Virus record (IMG/VR): IMGVR_UViG_3300011253_000764
Location: 1-43,468 of that record
Source: a virus
Length of the DNA: 43,468 bases
Direction: 5' to 3' (one strand)
A model generated the notes under the pieces. The model ran no database searches, was not told where the DNA came from, and saw only the letters and a program-made list of their open reading frames with translations. The translations under genes and the position numbers were made by a program. Within the stretch, counting starts at the first letter, position 1; each line of letters opens with the position of its first letter. This document shows positions 19,635 through 27,961 of the stretch, in pieces.

Positions 19635-20402
19635 TCAGGGGAGGGTGGAGTGAGCGACGTGAGCGCCGCCGAAAGCGTAGGAGATCGTGGTGCCAGAGTT
19701 GGCGGTGTCGCCACCGGGCCCAGCTGGAGCACTCACGCTGCTGGCGTAGAGCGCGAAACGACCGAGGCCGCCCACGTTGTAGAGCGCCGTCGAGTCTGGG
19801 ACATTCGCCGACAGGGACACCGACAAGACCCCGTGGACGTCTGCAACGGGCGCCCATGCAGACGCACCGGGACTGACGCCGCTACCGTAGGTCCCGGGCG
19901 ATGCAACGGCCATGATGGTCGCGGTCAGCGGCTCGGCAGCACAAGCGATCGCGCCCGAGCCACCCGATACGGTGAGCGTCATGCCGTAGTCGGGATCCTC
20001 ACCGTTGCCGACGAGCACAAGCGTGGTGCCGACCACAGAGACGGTGACCACCTTGTCGCCGTCCGCGTTGATCGCCGTCTCTAGGTCCGTGAGCAGCGTG
20101 GCAAGGTCGGCAGGAGTGGTCGACACATACGGGCCTTCAAAGGCGGTCTCAATCGTGTAGGTGGTGGTCGCGTCGTGCGTGAAGCTCAGCACCACCGTGC
20201 GGCCCAGCGCTCGACCGGCAGACCACATTCGGACCCAGGTGGCCGCGCGAGGTGTGCCCGAGAAGTTGCTCCCACCGTTCGCGAGCAGCACGCCAGCGGC
20301 ACCATCTGTGGGCCACGTCGTGTAGTCGGTGCTCTCGGTCCACGTCCACTCAGCGATGCCGGCAAGGGCCGCGAGGTCGTTTGCGATGTCCGATACAGCC
20401 AT
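19635..20402 (-). CDS. Probable tail fibre/receptor-binding accessory protein (255 aa)
   Basis: ATG at 20402 (GGAGGTGAG upstream) overlaps the lipoprotein stop; a GTG at 20405 is also in frame. The product is beta-rich with many Ser, Thr and Gly. It includes a segment typical of phage structural proteins (LTDLETAINADGDKVVTVSV, GTTLVLVGNGED) and a glycine-rich end with possible tip function. Its place after baseplate and fibre genes supports a distal tail role. Confidence 0.6.
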   Translation of the reverse strand: MAVSDIANDLAALAGIAEWTWTESTDYTTWPTDGAAGVLLANGGSNFSGTPRAATWVRMWSAGRALGRTVVLSFTHDATTTYTIETAFEGPYVSTTPADLATLLTDLETAINADGDKVVTVSVVGTTLVLVGNGEDPDYGMTLTVSGGSGAIACAAEPLTATIMAVASPGTYGSGVSPGASAWAPVADVHGVLSVSLSANVPDSTALYNVGGLGRFALYASSVSAPAGPGGDTANSGTTISYAFGGAHVAHSTLP

Positions 20403-20860
20403 CACTCACCTCCAAAGCGAACGCGAAAGTCAACGACGGTAGGCCGATCTGGCGAGACTGCGTGTGTGATGATCTGCGCGCGAGGCGGCTCGGTGCGAAC
20501 CCGTGGCGTGGCATTGGCGAGACACACCAGCGGGGAGTCCTCTGCGTACCCCTCGCACGATGCGATGACCCAGCCGTCATGGGTCACGAGTCGGGGCGCG
20601 ACCCAGCCTGAGCCGTCTAGGGTGACGTCAATGAGGAGCACTTCCTGCGACGACCTGACGCGGGTGCGCGCTTCCATCGTGTGCCACTTGCGCTGCTCGA
20701 ATGCTCGATACCACGGGCCGGTGACTGTGTAGAATCCGGAGCCTCGCGCATCTTCGGCGAACCCGCTGTCGGGCTCGTCGATCTGTTCGGGCTCGCAGGC
20801 GGTGAGGCCGATGGCGAGGATGGAGAGCATGACGGCGGCGGTTGCGATTCGGTGGAGCAT
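20402..20860 (-). CDS. Phage-encoded lipoprotein (152 aa)
   Basis: ATG at 20860. A type II signal peptide is clear: basic start MLHR, hydrophobic core IATAAVMLSILAIG, then lipobox LTAC with Cys22 as the lipid-carrying residue. Glu at +2 favours outer-membrane placement by the usual Lol rule. The mature 131 residues are strand-rich with three more cysteines. It lies between two tail-fibre-type genes, so it is made late. Known phage lipoproteins at the cell surface block receptors (as T5 Llp does) or act in lysis (Rz1); this one is larger than Rz1. Confidence 0.75.
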   Translation of the reverse strand: MLHRIATAAVMLSILAIGLTACEPEQIDEPDSGFAEDARGSGFYTVTGPWYRAFEQRKWHTMEARTRVRSSQEVLLIDVTLDGSGWVAPRLVTHDGWVIASCEGYAEDSPLVCLANATPRVRTEPPRAQIITHAVSPDRPTVVDFRVRFGGE

Positions 20861-20867
20861 GTGGGCC

Positions 20868-21518
20868 TCAGTGCGCGATGATGGAAGAGATCGTGTAGTC
20901 CAGCGAGAGTTCACGGAACTCCATGGCATCGACGCTGTTGAAGTCGATCACCACACGGTAGAGAGTGTTGGTGCTGATCGTCTCATTCGGCGCCATCGTG
21001 GACGCTGTGAGATCGTTGCCGATGGAGCCGCCGAACGTGTCGGGGCTGTCGGTCAGGTCGGTCCAGACACCGGACCCGGCGTAGTATTCGATGGCGTAGT
21101 CGGCCGTGTTCGTGGTTCCTGCGTCGAACTTGAGTCGGATGGTTCCGAGCGTGCGGGTGGTGCCCACCGAGTAGCCCGCGAACAACTGCGTGACGTCGAT
21201 GTAGGCCAGCGCCGGCCCCGCCGCGCTGTGCGTCAGAACGTCGCCGTCCTGCGTGATGTTGGTGCCGGTCACCGAGCACGACCCGAGCGCCATCCGCCGC
21301 ACCATCGCCTGCGTGGAGTCGGTGGCGAGGGTGGCGCCATCAAAGGCGCTGGCGAAGTAGGTCACCCAGCCCGAGAGGGTCGCAAACACGAAGTTGAGAT
21401 TCGGCGCGGTCGGCTTGTCGCCGGGGTCATAGCCGCTGGTCTGCAGTCCAGCGTCAGGCTCGGTGCGCTTTGCAGCCGCCACCCAGTTGAGTAGGTTGAT
21501 CGTCGGTCTTGTCGCCAT
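20868..21518 (-). CDS. Putative tail fibre protein (216 aa)
   Basis: ATG at 21518. The N-terminal segment (AAKRTEPDAGLQTSGYDPGD, KPTAPNLNFVFATLSGWVTY) is the short baseplate-attachment pattern common at the start of tail fibres (SGY-x-GDKP-x-x-x-NW...W). The rest is beta-rich (FDAGTTNTADYAIEYYAGSG). It is short, so it may be a fibre base completed by the proteins encoded by later genes. It directly follows the baseplate genes. Confidence 0.7.
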   Translation of the reverse strand: MATRPTINLLNWVAAAKRTEPDAGLQTSGYDPGDKPTAPNLNFVFATLSGWVTYFASAFDGATLATDSTQAMVRRMALGSCSVTGTNITQDGDVLTHSAAGPALAYIDVTQLFAGYSVGTTRTLGTIRLKFDAGTTNTADYAIEYYAGSGVWTDLTDSPDTFGGSIGNDLTASTMAPNETISTNTLYRVVIDFNSVDAMEFRELSLDYTISSIIAH

Positions 21519-22079
21519 CTAGATACTCCCGGCCAACTTGCCGGAACCGAACCCGGCCCCGCCAGCGCCCGCCAGCGTGAATGCTTCGTCATCAGGATAC
21601 ACGCGGTCTATCACGGCCTGCACTCCTGCGGGCTTTGCGATGTTCACCTGCCGGCGCACTTCGTCTCGGAAGCCCTGCGTGCGGCGAATGTCGGTGGCGA
21701 TGAGGCGGAAGATCGGAAAACCCGGATAGGTCACGAGCTCCACGTTTTCGGCGCCGAACACTTCCGAGGCCCACAGCAGGACGTCGGGCGTGCTGCCAGA
21801 GCTGGCCACCGCGTAGCCCTTGGACCGGATCAACACGCGGTAGTCACTGTCGGGCATCCCGGATCGAGGCACCGACACGAGCGAGCCCCACTGATCCAGC
21901 GAGTCACCGGTGGCGATACTGATGCCGGTGTTGAGCAAGTCCTGCGCGTCGTCGTCAAGCTGCTGAACGCCCGCCGCGATAGCTCGAGCGAAGGCGACCC
22001 AGCCGGGTAGGTTCGCGAACTGCCACGGGACCAACTCTTCGGCGCGGTCTGCCCACACGACGGGATCGGGGACGCTCAT
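21519..22079 (-). CDS. Baseplate-to-fibre protein, DUF2612-like (186 aa)
   Basis: ATG at 22079 overlaps the baseplate J stop (ATGA). The pattern VQQLDDDAQDLLNTGISIAT, GDSLDQWGSLVSVPRSGMPD and SDYRVLIRSK is typical of this class of tail proteins (a gpI / DUF2612 role), in which the product links wedges to fibres. It ends in a glycine-rich segment (GAGGAGFGSGKLAGSI). Position after baseplate J is the usual one. Confidence 0.75.
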   Translation of the reverse strand: MSVPDPVVWADRAEELVPWQFANLPGWVAFARAIAAGVQQLDDDAQDLLNTGISIATGDSLDQWGSLVSVPRSGMPDSDYRVLIRSKGYAVASSGSTPDVLLWASEVFGAENVELVTYPGFPIFRLIATDIRRTQGFRDEVRRQVNIAKPAGVQAVIDRVYPDDEAFTLAGAGGAGFGSGKLAGSI

Positions 22080-23236
22080 CAACTCACCGTGATGGTTGAG
22101 AGGGTGGCGATCTCGTCGTAGTCGACCGAGGTTGACGTGCCGGTGCCGTTGAGGGTCACCCCGGAGACGTCCAGCACGCCGTCGACTGTCGCTACGGCCT
22201 TGATCACCGCCATCAGGTAGACGTCATCGCCTGGGCCCAGCGTGCTGAACAGGCTGGCCAGCGCGGACTCGATGCCGGGGGTGACGGTCGCTACCGTCTC
22301 GCCAGCCGCCACGGTGACCGACATGGCTACCGTTACCGACACCGCTGTAGCCCAGTCCCAGTACATCACGCGCGACACGTCGGTCACGAGGTCGGTGACG
22401 GTCGCGGACTGCGATCCGCTGGTGGAGATGCCAAGCGGGATGCGCTGGTAGAGCACGAGTGCTGCGGCGTTGCGCTGTGTGGTGGTGAGGCTGGACGGGT
22501 AGAGCACGGCGCGCGTCGAGTAGGCCCCGAGAGACCCGACCGGTGCTGCCGTGGCGTTCTCTTCCACGGATGCAGCCGTCACACCGTCGACGGCCTCCAG
22601 TGCAGCGCGGATGCCACGGATGGATCGGTTCGCGCCGCCGCCGTTGATCTCGGCCCGCTGTCTCTGCCGAAAGCTGGCGTCGGTCTCGATGTCGGACCCG
22701 AGCGCGGCTGCTGCGGGATTGGTCACACTGTCGAGCCCGACGATCGGCGTATCGACGACCGTGACACTTGAAGCCGGCGCAGCGATAGGGCCTGTCACGG
22801 TGCAGGTAGCGACCACAGAGGCCACACCTGCACCCGCATCGCCAATGGCCACCTCAGCGGAGGTCGACCAAAACGCGAGACCATCGGGGCCGCCACCCTG
22901 CATCAGCGTGCCAGCGGGAATCACGGTGGTGTCGGTGCCGGTGAGGGTCAGCGTCACCGAGCTGTAGGTGGCTACCGCACGGGTCACACCAACCATCGCG
23001 CCGATGTCGTCGAGCTGCACACCGCTCGCGTTGTTCTGGTTGCGCTCGTCGTACACGGCGCGCTGCGTCTCGGACTGCTCACCCATGAGCTCGGCGCAGA
23101 CGTTGATCAGGAACCCCAGTGGCTGATCGTCCGAAAAGTCGTAGTTGAGCCCCGTGGCATCAAAGGCCGCGATGATCAACGCGCGAAAGTCGGAGGCTCG
23201 GCGGGCCACAAAGCCCTGTGTACTCAGTCCAGCCAT
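22079..23236 (-). CDS. Baseplate J-like protein (wedge)
   Basis: Component of the contractile-tail baseplate wedge (P2 J / T4 gp6 class). ATG at 23236 overlaps the previous stop (ATGA); 385 aa, the normal length. The N-terminus has QPLGFLINVCAELMGEQSET near residue 40, and the core DIETDASFRQRQRAEINGGG followed by RSIRGIRAALEAVDGVTAAS is the family hallmark (ET-D-x-FRxR). The C-terminus carries the repeated strand-turn pattern of this family (GDDVYLMAVIKAVATVDGVL). Confidence 0.92.
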   Translation of the reverse strand: MAGLSTQGFVARRASDFRALIIAAFDATGLNYDFSDDQPLGFLINVCAELMGEQSETQRAVYDERNQNNASGVQLDDIGAMVGVTRAVATYSSVTLTLTGTDTTVIPAGTLMQGGGPDGLAFWSTSAEVAIGDAGAGVASVVATCTVTGPIAAPASSVTVVDTPIVGLDSVTNPAAAALGSDIETDASFRQRQRAEINGGGANRSIRGIRAALEAVDGVTAASVEENATAAPVGSLGAYSTRAVLYPSSLTTTQRNAAALVLYQRIPLGISTSGSQSATVTDLVTDVSRVMYWDWATAVSVTVAMSVTVAAGETVATVTPGIESALASLFSTLGPGDDVYLMAVIKAVATVDGVLDVSGVTLNGTGTSTSVDYDEIATLSTITVS

Positions 23237-23658
23237 CACGACCCCCCGGAGAATGCGCCACCGATCCACTCGTAGCGCGGTGGATCACCAGCCGCGACCG
23301 GTGCAGTGTAGCTGATGGTGATCTGCCCCTCTGCCGCAATCACGGTGCCGGTGACGATGATGGTGCGTGTACCCGAGTCGAAGCTGCCCGAGAGCACCAC
23401 GGACACGACGCCGGGCACCTCTTCGATCGCGCTGGTCATGGTCTGAACCACGAGGTCGACGGGCGCCGGCTTGGTGGTGCTCCACGTGTAGTAGGGCATT
23501 CCCACACGGCGATCTGGTAGCCACTCGCCTCGGTGCGTCTTGAGCTTGACGCCGATGCGTTGGGCGATCTGCTCGATGGTGTCGAGGCGCACACGCTGTG
23601 CCACGGCGGGTAGGTCGCCGGTCGAGGTGAGCGTGATGCCGTAGGTGCGTGCGGTCAT
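23236..23658 (-). CDS. Baseplate wedge protein, gp25/DUF2634-like (140 aa)
   Basis: ATG at 23658 overlaps the spike gene stop (ATGA). The product has the small wedge-protein pattern: early strand (YGITLTSTGDLPAVAQRVRL), a helix with QRIGVKLKTHRGEW, then DRRVGMPYYTW and VQTMTSAIEEVPGVVSVVLS. It is placed between spike and baseplate J, where gp25-like wedge proteins usually lie. It likely nucleates sheath assembly on the baseplate. Confidence 0.7.
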   Translation of the reverse strand: MTARTYGITLTSTGDLPAVAQRVRLDTIEQIAQRIGVKLKTHRGEWLPDRRVGMPYYTWSTTKPAPVDLVVQTMTSAIEEVPGVVSVVLSGSFDSGTRTIIVTGTVIAAEGQITISYTAPVAAGDPPRYEWIGGAFSGGS

Positions 23659-24323
23659 TCGGCCTTCACCTTTGTTGCTCCGGAGGCTGTAGGCCACGCG
23701 GATAGAGCGGCCACAAGGGACGCTTTGAACGCTGCACCGCCGTCCGTCGGGGTGACTGGCGCGGCGCTGATTGCGTTCTTCAACGTGGTGAAGTCTGACG
23801 CCACCTCATCATTGAGTGCCACCTTGCTGGACGCCGAAGCTGACCCCAGCCGCACATCGTCCGACCGCAGCACCATCGCCCCCTCTGCATACGCGCTCGA
23901 GGGCAACAGGTCGGCGTCGGAGTACAGGCCCAAGATGAACACAGCATCCGAGAGGTCCATCCTGCGCGTATCGCCGGGTGACGTGTCCTCATTGCCGGTG
24001 CGCTTCCATGCCGCAATGTCGCGGTCACACAGCATCATCATGCCCGTGTCACCCTCGGCAGGGTCCACGGTGATCGAGCCGTTCGCGCCGCCCACCCACT
24101 GCACGGGCACATTGCTCACGGCGGGTAGCTGCACGTACTCGGACACGAGTCCGGTGGACGGGTCGCGGAACGGGATCCGCACCGTCGGCCGAATGCGGGC
24201 GCGCTGTGTGGACCGGTCGTAGCTGAGCAGCACGGCGGGCACGGCGGTCCGCACCTGACCCACAGCGGACCGGACTGCAGCCTGCAGCGCATCGGCTAGC
24301 GTTGGGTCATCGGTGCTGCTCAC
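23655..24323 (-). CDS. Baseplate spike protein, phage gp138 N-terminal-like
   Basis: The tail-tip spike that punctures the outer membrane. GTG at 24323 (GTGA overlap with the hub gene) gives 222 aa; upstream in-frame codons lie within the hub gene. The OB-like N-terminal domain has VLLSYDRSTQRARIRPTVRI, then PVQWVGGANGSITVDPAEGD and TGMMMLCDRDIAAWKRTG. This matches the gp138 spike family (short C-terminal spike, no lysozyme). It follows the hub gene, as in other small myoviruses. Confidence 0.85.
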   Translation of the reverse strand: MSSTDDPTLADALQAAVRSAVGQVRTAVPAVLLSYDRSTQRARIRPTVRIPFRDPSTGLVSEYVQLPAVSNVPVQWVGGANGSITVDPAEGDTGMMMLCDRDIAAWKRTGNEDTSPGDTRRMDLSDAVFILGLYSDADLLPSSAYAEGAMVLRSDDVRLGSASASSKVALNDEVASDFTTLKNAISAAPVTPTDGGAAFKASLVAALSAWPTASGATKVKAE

Positions 24324-25141
24324 AGCGGTACTCCCGTCACAATCGCATACCACGGCTGCCCGTGGGTGTCGCCAGTGTACCGCACATCAGAGGCCACGTA
24401 GTCGCGGCCCGGGATGCCCTTGCTCTGGACGCGGTACCGAGATCCCGGACGTAGCGAGGCGTCTAGCAGCGCGGTCGCTTGCAGGCCCTTGTCGGTGGGC
24501 GTGGGGCTGCCGATTAGGTTGCGGTTCTTGGCGCTCAGCACCAGCGAGGTGTCGGTGGCCGCCGCACCCGTGGGCACGATGTAGACCTGACCGCCGTCCA
24601 CCCACCATTGACCATTGACGCCAGCCGCGAGACGGTCGAGCACGTCGGAGGCTTGCCCGAAGATGGTGGTCCCCTCGGTGAGCGAGAGATCGGGAAGCGT
24701 GACAGCACCCTCTCCAAATCCTAGCGCTTCTGTCACGCTGTCGAGCAGGTCTTGAGCGCTGGGGATGCCTGCGAACTCCTGCGACACCCGAGCGCCTGCG
24801 ATCTGCGGGCCACCGTCGGCTACCTCAATCGTGGTCACGCGGTCGGGGCCTTGCTTCTCGCTGCGCACAGAGCCGGGCACTAGCTCAGCCTCCATCAGCA
24901 GCCGAGGCACGCCCTGTCCGCTCGGGTCCGCGTAGCCAGCGAGCAGGCGCACCACGGCGCTCGGCTCTTGCAGCATCGACACGCTGGACGGGCTGAGGTT
25001 GTAGACGGTGATGGTGCCGCCGTTGGGCTGACCGCTCGTGCTCAGTCGTAGGTCGAACTGGACACGCAAGCCGGAGATCCGCCGCCCGGTGTTGCCGCGC
25101 TGGCCGAACTCGAGCACGCACCGGCGCTGTAGCAAGCTCAC
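24320..25141 (-). CDS. Baseplate hub protein (gpD/XkdQ-like)
   Basis: GTG at 25141 in a GTGA overlap; 273 aa. It begins CVLEFGQRGNTGRRISGLRV and has QFDLRLSTSGQPNGGTITVY followed by NLSPSSVSMLQ. This is the start seen in hub proteins of Pam3-like and Mu-like baseplates, a tube-like domain then VLDRLAAGVNGQWWVDGGQV, YIVPTG. It connects the tail tube to the spike. Placement between plug and spike supports it. Confidence 0.8.
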   Translation of the reverse strand: MSLLQRRCVLEFGQRGNTGRRISGLRVQFDLRLSTSGQPNGGTITVYNLSPSSVSMLQEPSAVVRLLAGYADPSGQGVPRLLMEAELVPGSVRSEKQGPDRVTTIEVADGGPQIAGARVSQEFAGIPSAQDLLDSVTEALGFGEGAVTLPDLSLTEGTTIFGQASDVLDRLAAGVNGQWWVDGGQVYIVPTGAAATDTSLVLSAKNRNLIGSPTPTDKGLQATALLDASLRPGSRYRVQSKGIPGRDYVASDVRYTGDTHGQPWYAIVTGVPL

Positions 25142-25482
25142 GAGATCCCCAGGTCGGGATAGGTGGTCGCGTCCAGTGTGCTCTCGTCGTAGCTCACCAG
25201 CCGCACCGAGTCGCCGAGATCATCGCGCGCGTAGTCGTCTTGTCCACGGATGAGCACCACACCGCTCGGCAGGCCTTCCAGCACGACGCCCTGCCACGGC
25301 ATCCAGCCCGCACTCATGCGGCGCCCGAGGATGAGCGGCTCACCAGCGCGCGTCAGGATGTCGACGTACCACGCATCTAGGCGCTCGCTCCACACATAGC
25401 GGATCATGAACTGATCAAGGTCCAGATCGGTGGTAAGTCGGTGCGCTGCGGCATCTGGAAAGCCGACGATTGCCTGTGCCAT
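25138..25482 (-). CDS. Baseplate plug protein (Pam3 gp18-like)
   Basis: ATG at 25482; 114 aa, the normal length. The product has the conserved layout of this family: DLDQFMIRYVWSERLDAWYV, DILTRAGEPLILGRRMSAGW, then GVVLIRGQDDYARDDLGDSV and RLVSYDE. In cyanophage Pam3 this protein plugs the baseplate. The ending GTGA overlap couples it to the hub gene. Confidence 0.85.
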   Translation of the reverse strand: MAQAIVGFPDAAAHRLTTDLDLDQFMIRYVWSERLDAWYVDILTRAGEPLILGRRMSAGWMPWQGVVLEGLPSGVVLIRGQDDYARDDLGDSVRLVSYDESTLDATTYPDLGIS

Positions 25483-25483
25483 T

Positions 25484-26020
25484 CTACAGCCCCAGCATGG
25501 AGGCGAGCAGCGAGCGCTCGGCCTCGGGTTCATCGACGGTCTCGGATGCTTGCTGGCCCGCGTTCTGCTCGTCGCTCATCTGCGGCTCGACGGCGGCCAC
25601 CGGCGCGGGAATGGTCACAAACTCGGGCGTCGCGAACTGTGCCGCCTGCCACGTCATCGAGAATTCGAGCCGTCCCACGTTGTCATAGGAGCACGAGAAG
25701 GTTCCGAGCAGCGCTTGCCGCACCTGACCCATACGCGGGACGGTGATGGTACACGGGACGCCGATGCAAGACGACAGGAAGGCGCGCGCATTCAGCAGCC
25801 GCGCCTCACCCGTCGGCTTGTCGCCAGCGAGTGCAGGTGTCGCGGTCTCGATGCACACGATCTGGTAGGTGTCGGGGAGCCGCTGCACATGGTCTGTGAC
25901 GTCGGTGCCTTCTTCCTGCGGGTGCTGGCTGATGGTCGCTCGCACCTGTGGCGTCGCGGTCGTCACGCCGTCAAAAGTGAAGACAACTTCATCGGTCTCG
26001 CGCTCGATCATCATGCTCAT
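25484..26020 (-). CDS. Dit-like baseplate/tail protein (178 aa)
   Basis: ATG at 26020 overlaps the tape-measure stop (ATGA). Residues about 30-140 match the Dit-like pattern: DVTDHVQRLPDTYQIVCIET, GEARLLNARAFLSSCIGVPC, then ITVPRMGQVRQALLGTFSCS and RLEFSMTWQAAQF. The C-terminal 40 residues are acidic and probably disordered. It sits between tape measure and plug, the normal place for the distal tail ring protein. Confidence 0.75.
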   Translation of the reverse strand: MSMMIERETDEVVFTFDGVTTATPQVRATISQHPQEEGTDVTDHVQRLPDTYQIVCIETATPALAGDKPTGEARLLNARAFLSSCIGVPCTITVPRMGQVRQALLGTFSCSYDNVGRLEFSMTWQAAQFATPEFVTIPAPVAAVEPQMSDEQNAGQQASETVDEPEAERSLLASMLGL

Positions 26021-27711
26021 GTGGGGCCGCCTCGGAAGAACTGCATTGCGGACCGAATGCCGCCGTCAGCCTGCCCCATCGTAGCGCGTCCCGTGGCCTG
26101 TGGGTCGGCGTTCCCGTTGACGGTGATCTGCTGGTTGACGCTGAGGGCTCGGCTTGCTGCGGCCCCGCTCTGGACTCCACCTGCGAGCGCGCTACTCGTG
26201 CTGCCGGTTGCGGCGTTGAGCATCCCGAGGCCTGAGGTGAACGTGTCGAAGATCGACCCGAGGCCCTCTAGGCCCATCTGGAACTCTTTGAGCTCCGCTT
26301 TGGCGAGATAGCCAAAGAACTCGGCGAGGTAGCCAACCAGGGACCCGAGCCACCCGCTCATGGTCTCGAACGTCTCGCTGAGCGCGGTCAGCGCTGGGTC
26401 GATCGTCTCACCCACGATGTCGCCGAGAGCCTTGAGTGATTCCCAGGCTGAGTCAGCGGTGGAACCGAGCGTCTTGAGTGTCTCGATGAGCTGCCCCGCG
26501 AGGGTGTCGGTGCCCTCGAACTGCTCAAGGAACGTACCCAGCGCCGACTCACCGCCCGCCATGTGGGTCTGGAAGTCCTCAAACGCGAGGCCCAGCGCGA
26601 TCACCGCAGCGGCGAACAGCAGCACAGGCGGAATCAGGTACGCGAACAGCGTCAGGAGTCCGCCGAGCACGGCCAGAACGCCGATCGCGATAGACCCGCC
26701 ACCGAGTAGCGCGAGGCCACCAGCGACCGCCGACAGCGCCGACGCGAGACCGCCCACGATGCCCACGATGGCGAGCGCAGCCGTGGCCACAACCGCAGCA
26801 GACGCGATGCCGAGCAGGCCCGCGACAATGACCGCAGCCGCAGCCGTGAATGCCTTGGCGTTGCGTTGCACGACCCGCTGCACCTTCACGAAGGCGCGCT
26901 CTACCGAATCGCCCCAGCGCTCCACGTTGGCCGCAATCATCTCGCGGAATGCCGTTGCACCGTCGAGCACGACCGCCGCCAGCCGGATCATCGTGGGGAT
27001 GAGCGCCGCACCGATCTGGTTGCGGATGCCCTTCACCTCGACACCGATCTGACGGGTCACCTCGACGTAGCGCTTGGACGCTGCGACGGCCTCCTCATCC
27101 AGAGCGCCACCGCTGGCGATGATCTCTTCGGTGTACGCCTTGAGGCCTGCAGAACCCTTCATCAGCATGGGTAGCAACTTGCGGCCAGCATCATCACCGA
27201 GGATGCGCACAGCAGCGGCGGCCCGCTTGGTGGGGTCTTCCATGCCCGCGATGGAATCGGCGAACAGATGCACGAGCTGGGAGGGGTTCTTGCCCTCAAG
27301 GTCTTGCACTGCGACGCCAGCGAGCGCGAAGTCATCCACGAACGAGGCCATTCCGCCCTTCGCGTCTTCGGCACGGTCAGCCAGCGTGGTGAACAGGTCG
27401 GCCACGTCGTTGAAATCGGCCCCGAACTCACGCGCACCGGCTGTGATGCCGGCGAGCTCCTGCGACGTGGTGCCGAGTGCCTTCGCGAGGTTGTCGAGCT
27501 CCACGGCCTCACGAGCCGTCGCGTCAGCTTGCAACCCGAGAGCCGTGGTCACAGCAGCGACCGCACCCGCAGCAGCGCCGGCCATCGTGAGCAGCGTGCC
27601 CAGGCCTTCCTTGATCTGATCGATGCCTAGATCGAACTTTCGGAAGCCCGAATCATCGACCTCAACGCCGACCGAGACGAGCAGTTCGCGGATGACCTTT
27701 GAGCTAGCCAT
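26017..27711 (-). CDS. Tail tape measure protein
   Basis: Sets tail length and is ejected with the DNA. ATG at 27711; 564 aa. Typical composition: Ala/Gly-rich helices, several hydrophobic segments near residues 290-375 (AFTAAAAVIVAGLLGIASAA, LFAYLIPPVLLFAAAVIALG) and helical repeats throughout. The N-terminal part begins VSVGVEVDDSGFRKFDLGID, the usual tape-measure start. It follows the tail chaperone genes and precedes the Dit-like protein. It is short, so the tail should be short. Confidence 0.93.
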   Translation of the reverse strand: MASSKVIRELLVSVGVEVDDSGFRKFDLGIDQIKEGLGTLLTMAGAAAGAVAAVTTALGLQADATAREAVELDNLAKALGTTSQELAGITAGAREFGADFNDVADLFTTLADRAEDAKGGMASFVDDFALAGVAVQDLEGKNPSQLVHLFADSIAGMEDPTKRAAAAVRILGDDAGRKLLPMLMKGSAGLKAYTEEIIASGGALDEEAVAASKRYVEVTRQIGVEVKGIRNQIGAALIPTMIRLAAVVLDGATAFREMIAANVERWGDSVERAFVKVQRVVQRNAKAFTAAAAVIVAGLLGIASAAVVATAALAIVGIVGGLASALSAVAGGLALLGGGSIAIGVLAVLGGLLTLFAYLIPPVLLFAAAVIALGLAFEDFQTHMAGGESALGTFLEQFEGTDTLAGQLIETLKTLGSTADSAWESLKALGDIVGETIDPALTALSETFETMSGWLGSLVGYLAEFFGYLAKAELKEFQMGLEGLGSIFDTFTSGLGMLNAATGSTSSALAGGVQSGAAASRALSVNQQITVNGNADPQATGRATMGQADGGIRSAMQFFRGGPT

Positions 27712-27961
27712 TCTGGTACGCCTCCCGCTCTCGTCTCAGGTCTCGGATCTCTCGCACGGCGTCCATCACCGCATGAGCCTCGACCACATCAGCCCACGCC
27801 CATGACCGGATAGCTGCGAGGCCGTCCGGTATGTCGTCGCTGAGCACGATCCCCCACAAGCTCCAGTCGACCCCGAGACGAGCGGCACGCTGCTGTATCG
27901 CTCGTTCCATGGGGTCGGCATCTGCTACGCCTTCGCGCTGGTGGAGCCAGTGGGCACCGGA
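27704..27961 (-). CDS. -1 frame extension of tail assembly chaperone (GT-like T part)
   Basis: The -1 frame relative to the chaperone gene is open from 28003 to the TAG/TGA region at 27704, ending seven bases inside the tape-measure start. After a slip at TTTTTT (27966-27961) it adds 85 residues, giving a 238-aa fusion. The extension has a helical, charged end (WADVVEAHAVMDAVREIRDL, RREREAY). Independent starts also exist (ATG at 27910, 68 aa, no clear ribosome-binding site; GTG at 28003). The position between chaperone and tape measure is where lambda T lies. Confidence 0.6.
   Translation of the reverse strand, partial: SGAHWLHQREGVADADPMERAIQQRAARLGVDWSLWGIVLSDDIPDGLAAIRSWAWADVVEAHAVMDAVREIRDLRREREAYQNG

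Noticed and set aside
25430-26311. 293-codon plus-strand open frame
   Set aside because: Antisense to the Dit-like and tape-measure genes, in a region where minus-strand genes overlap end to end.
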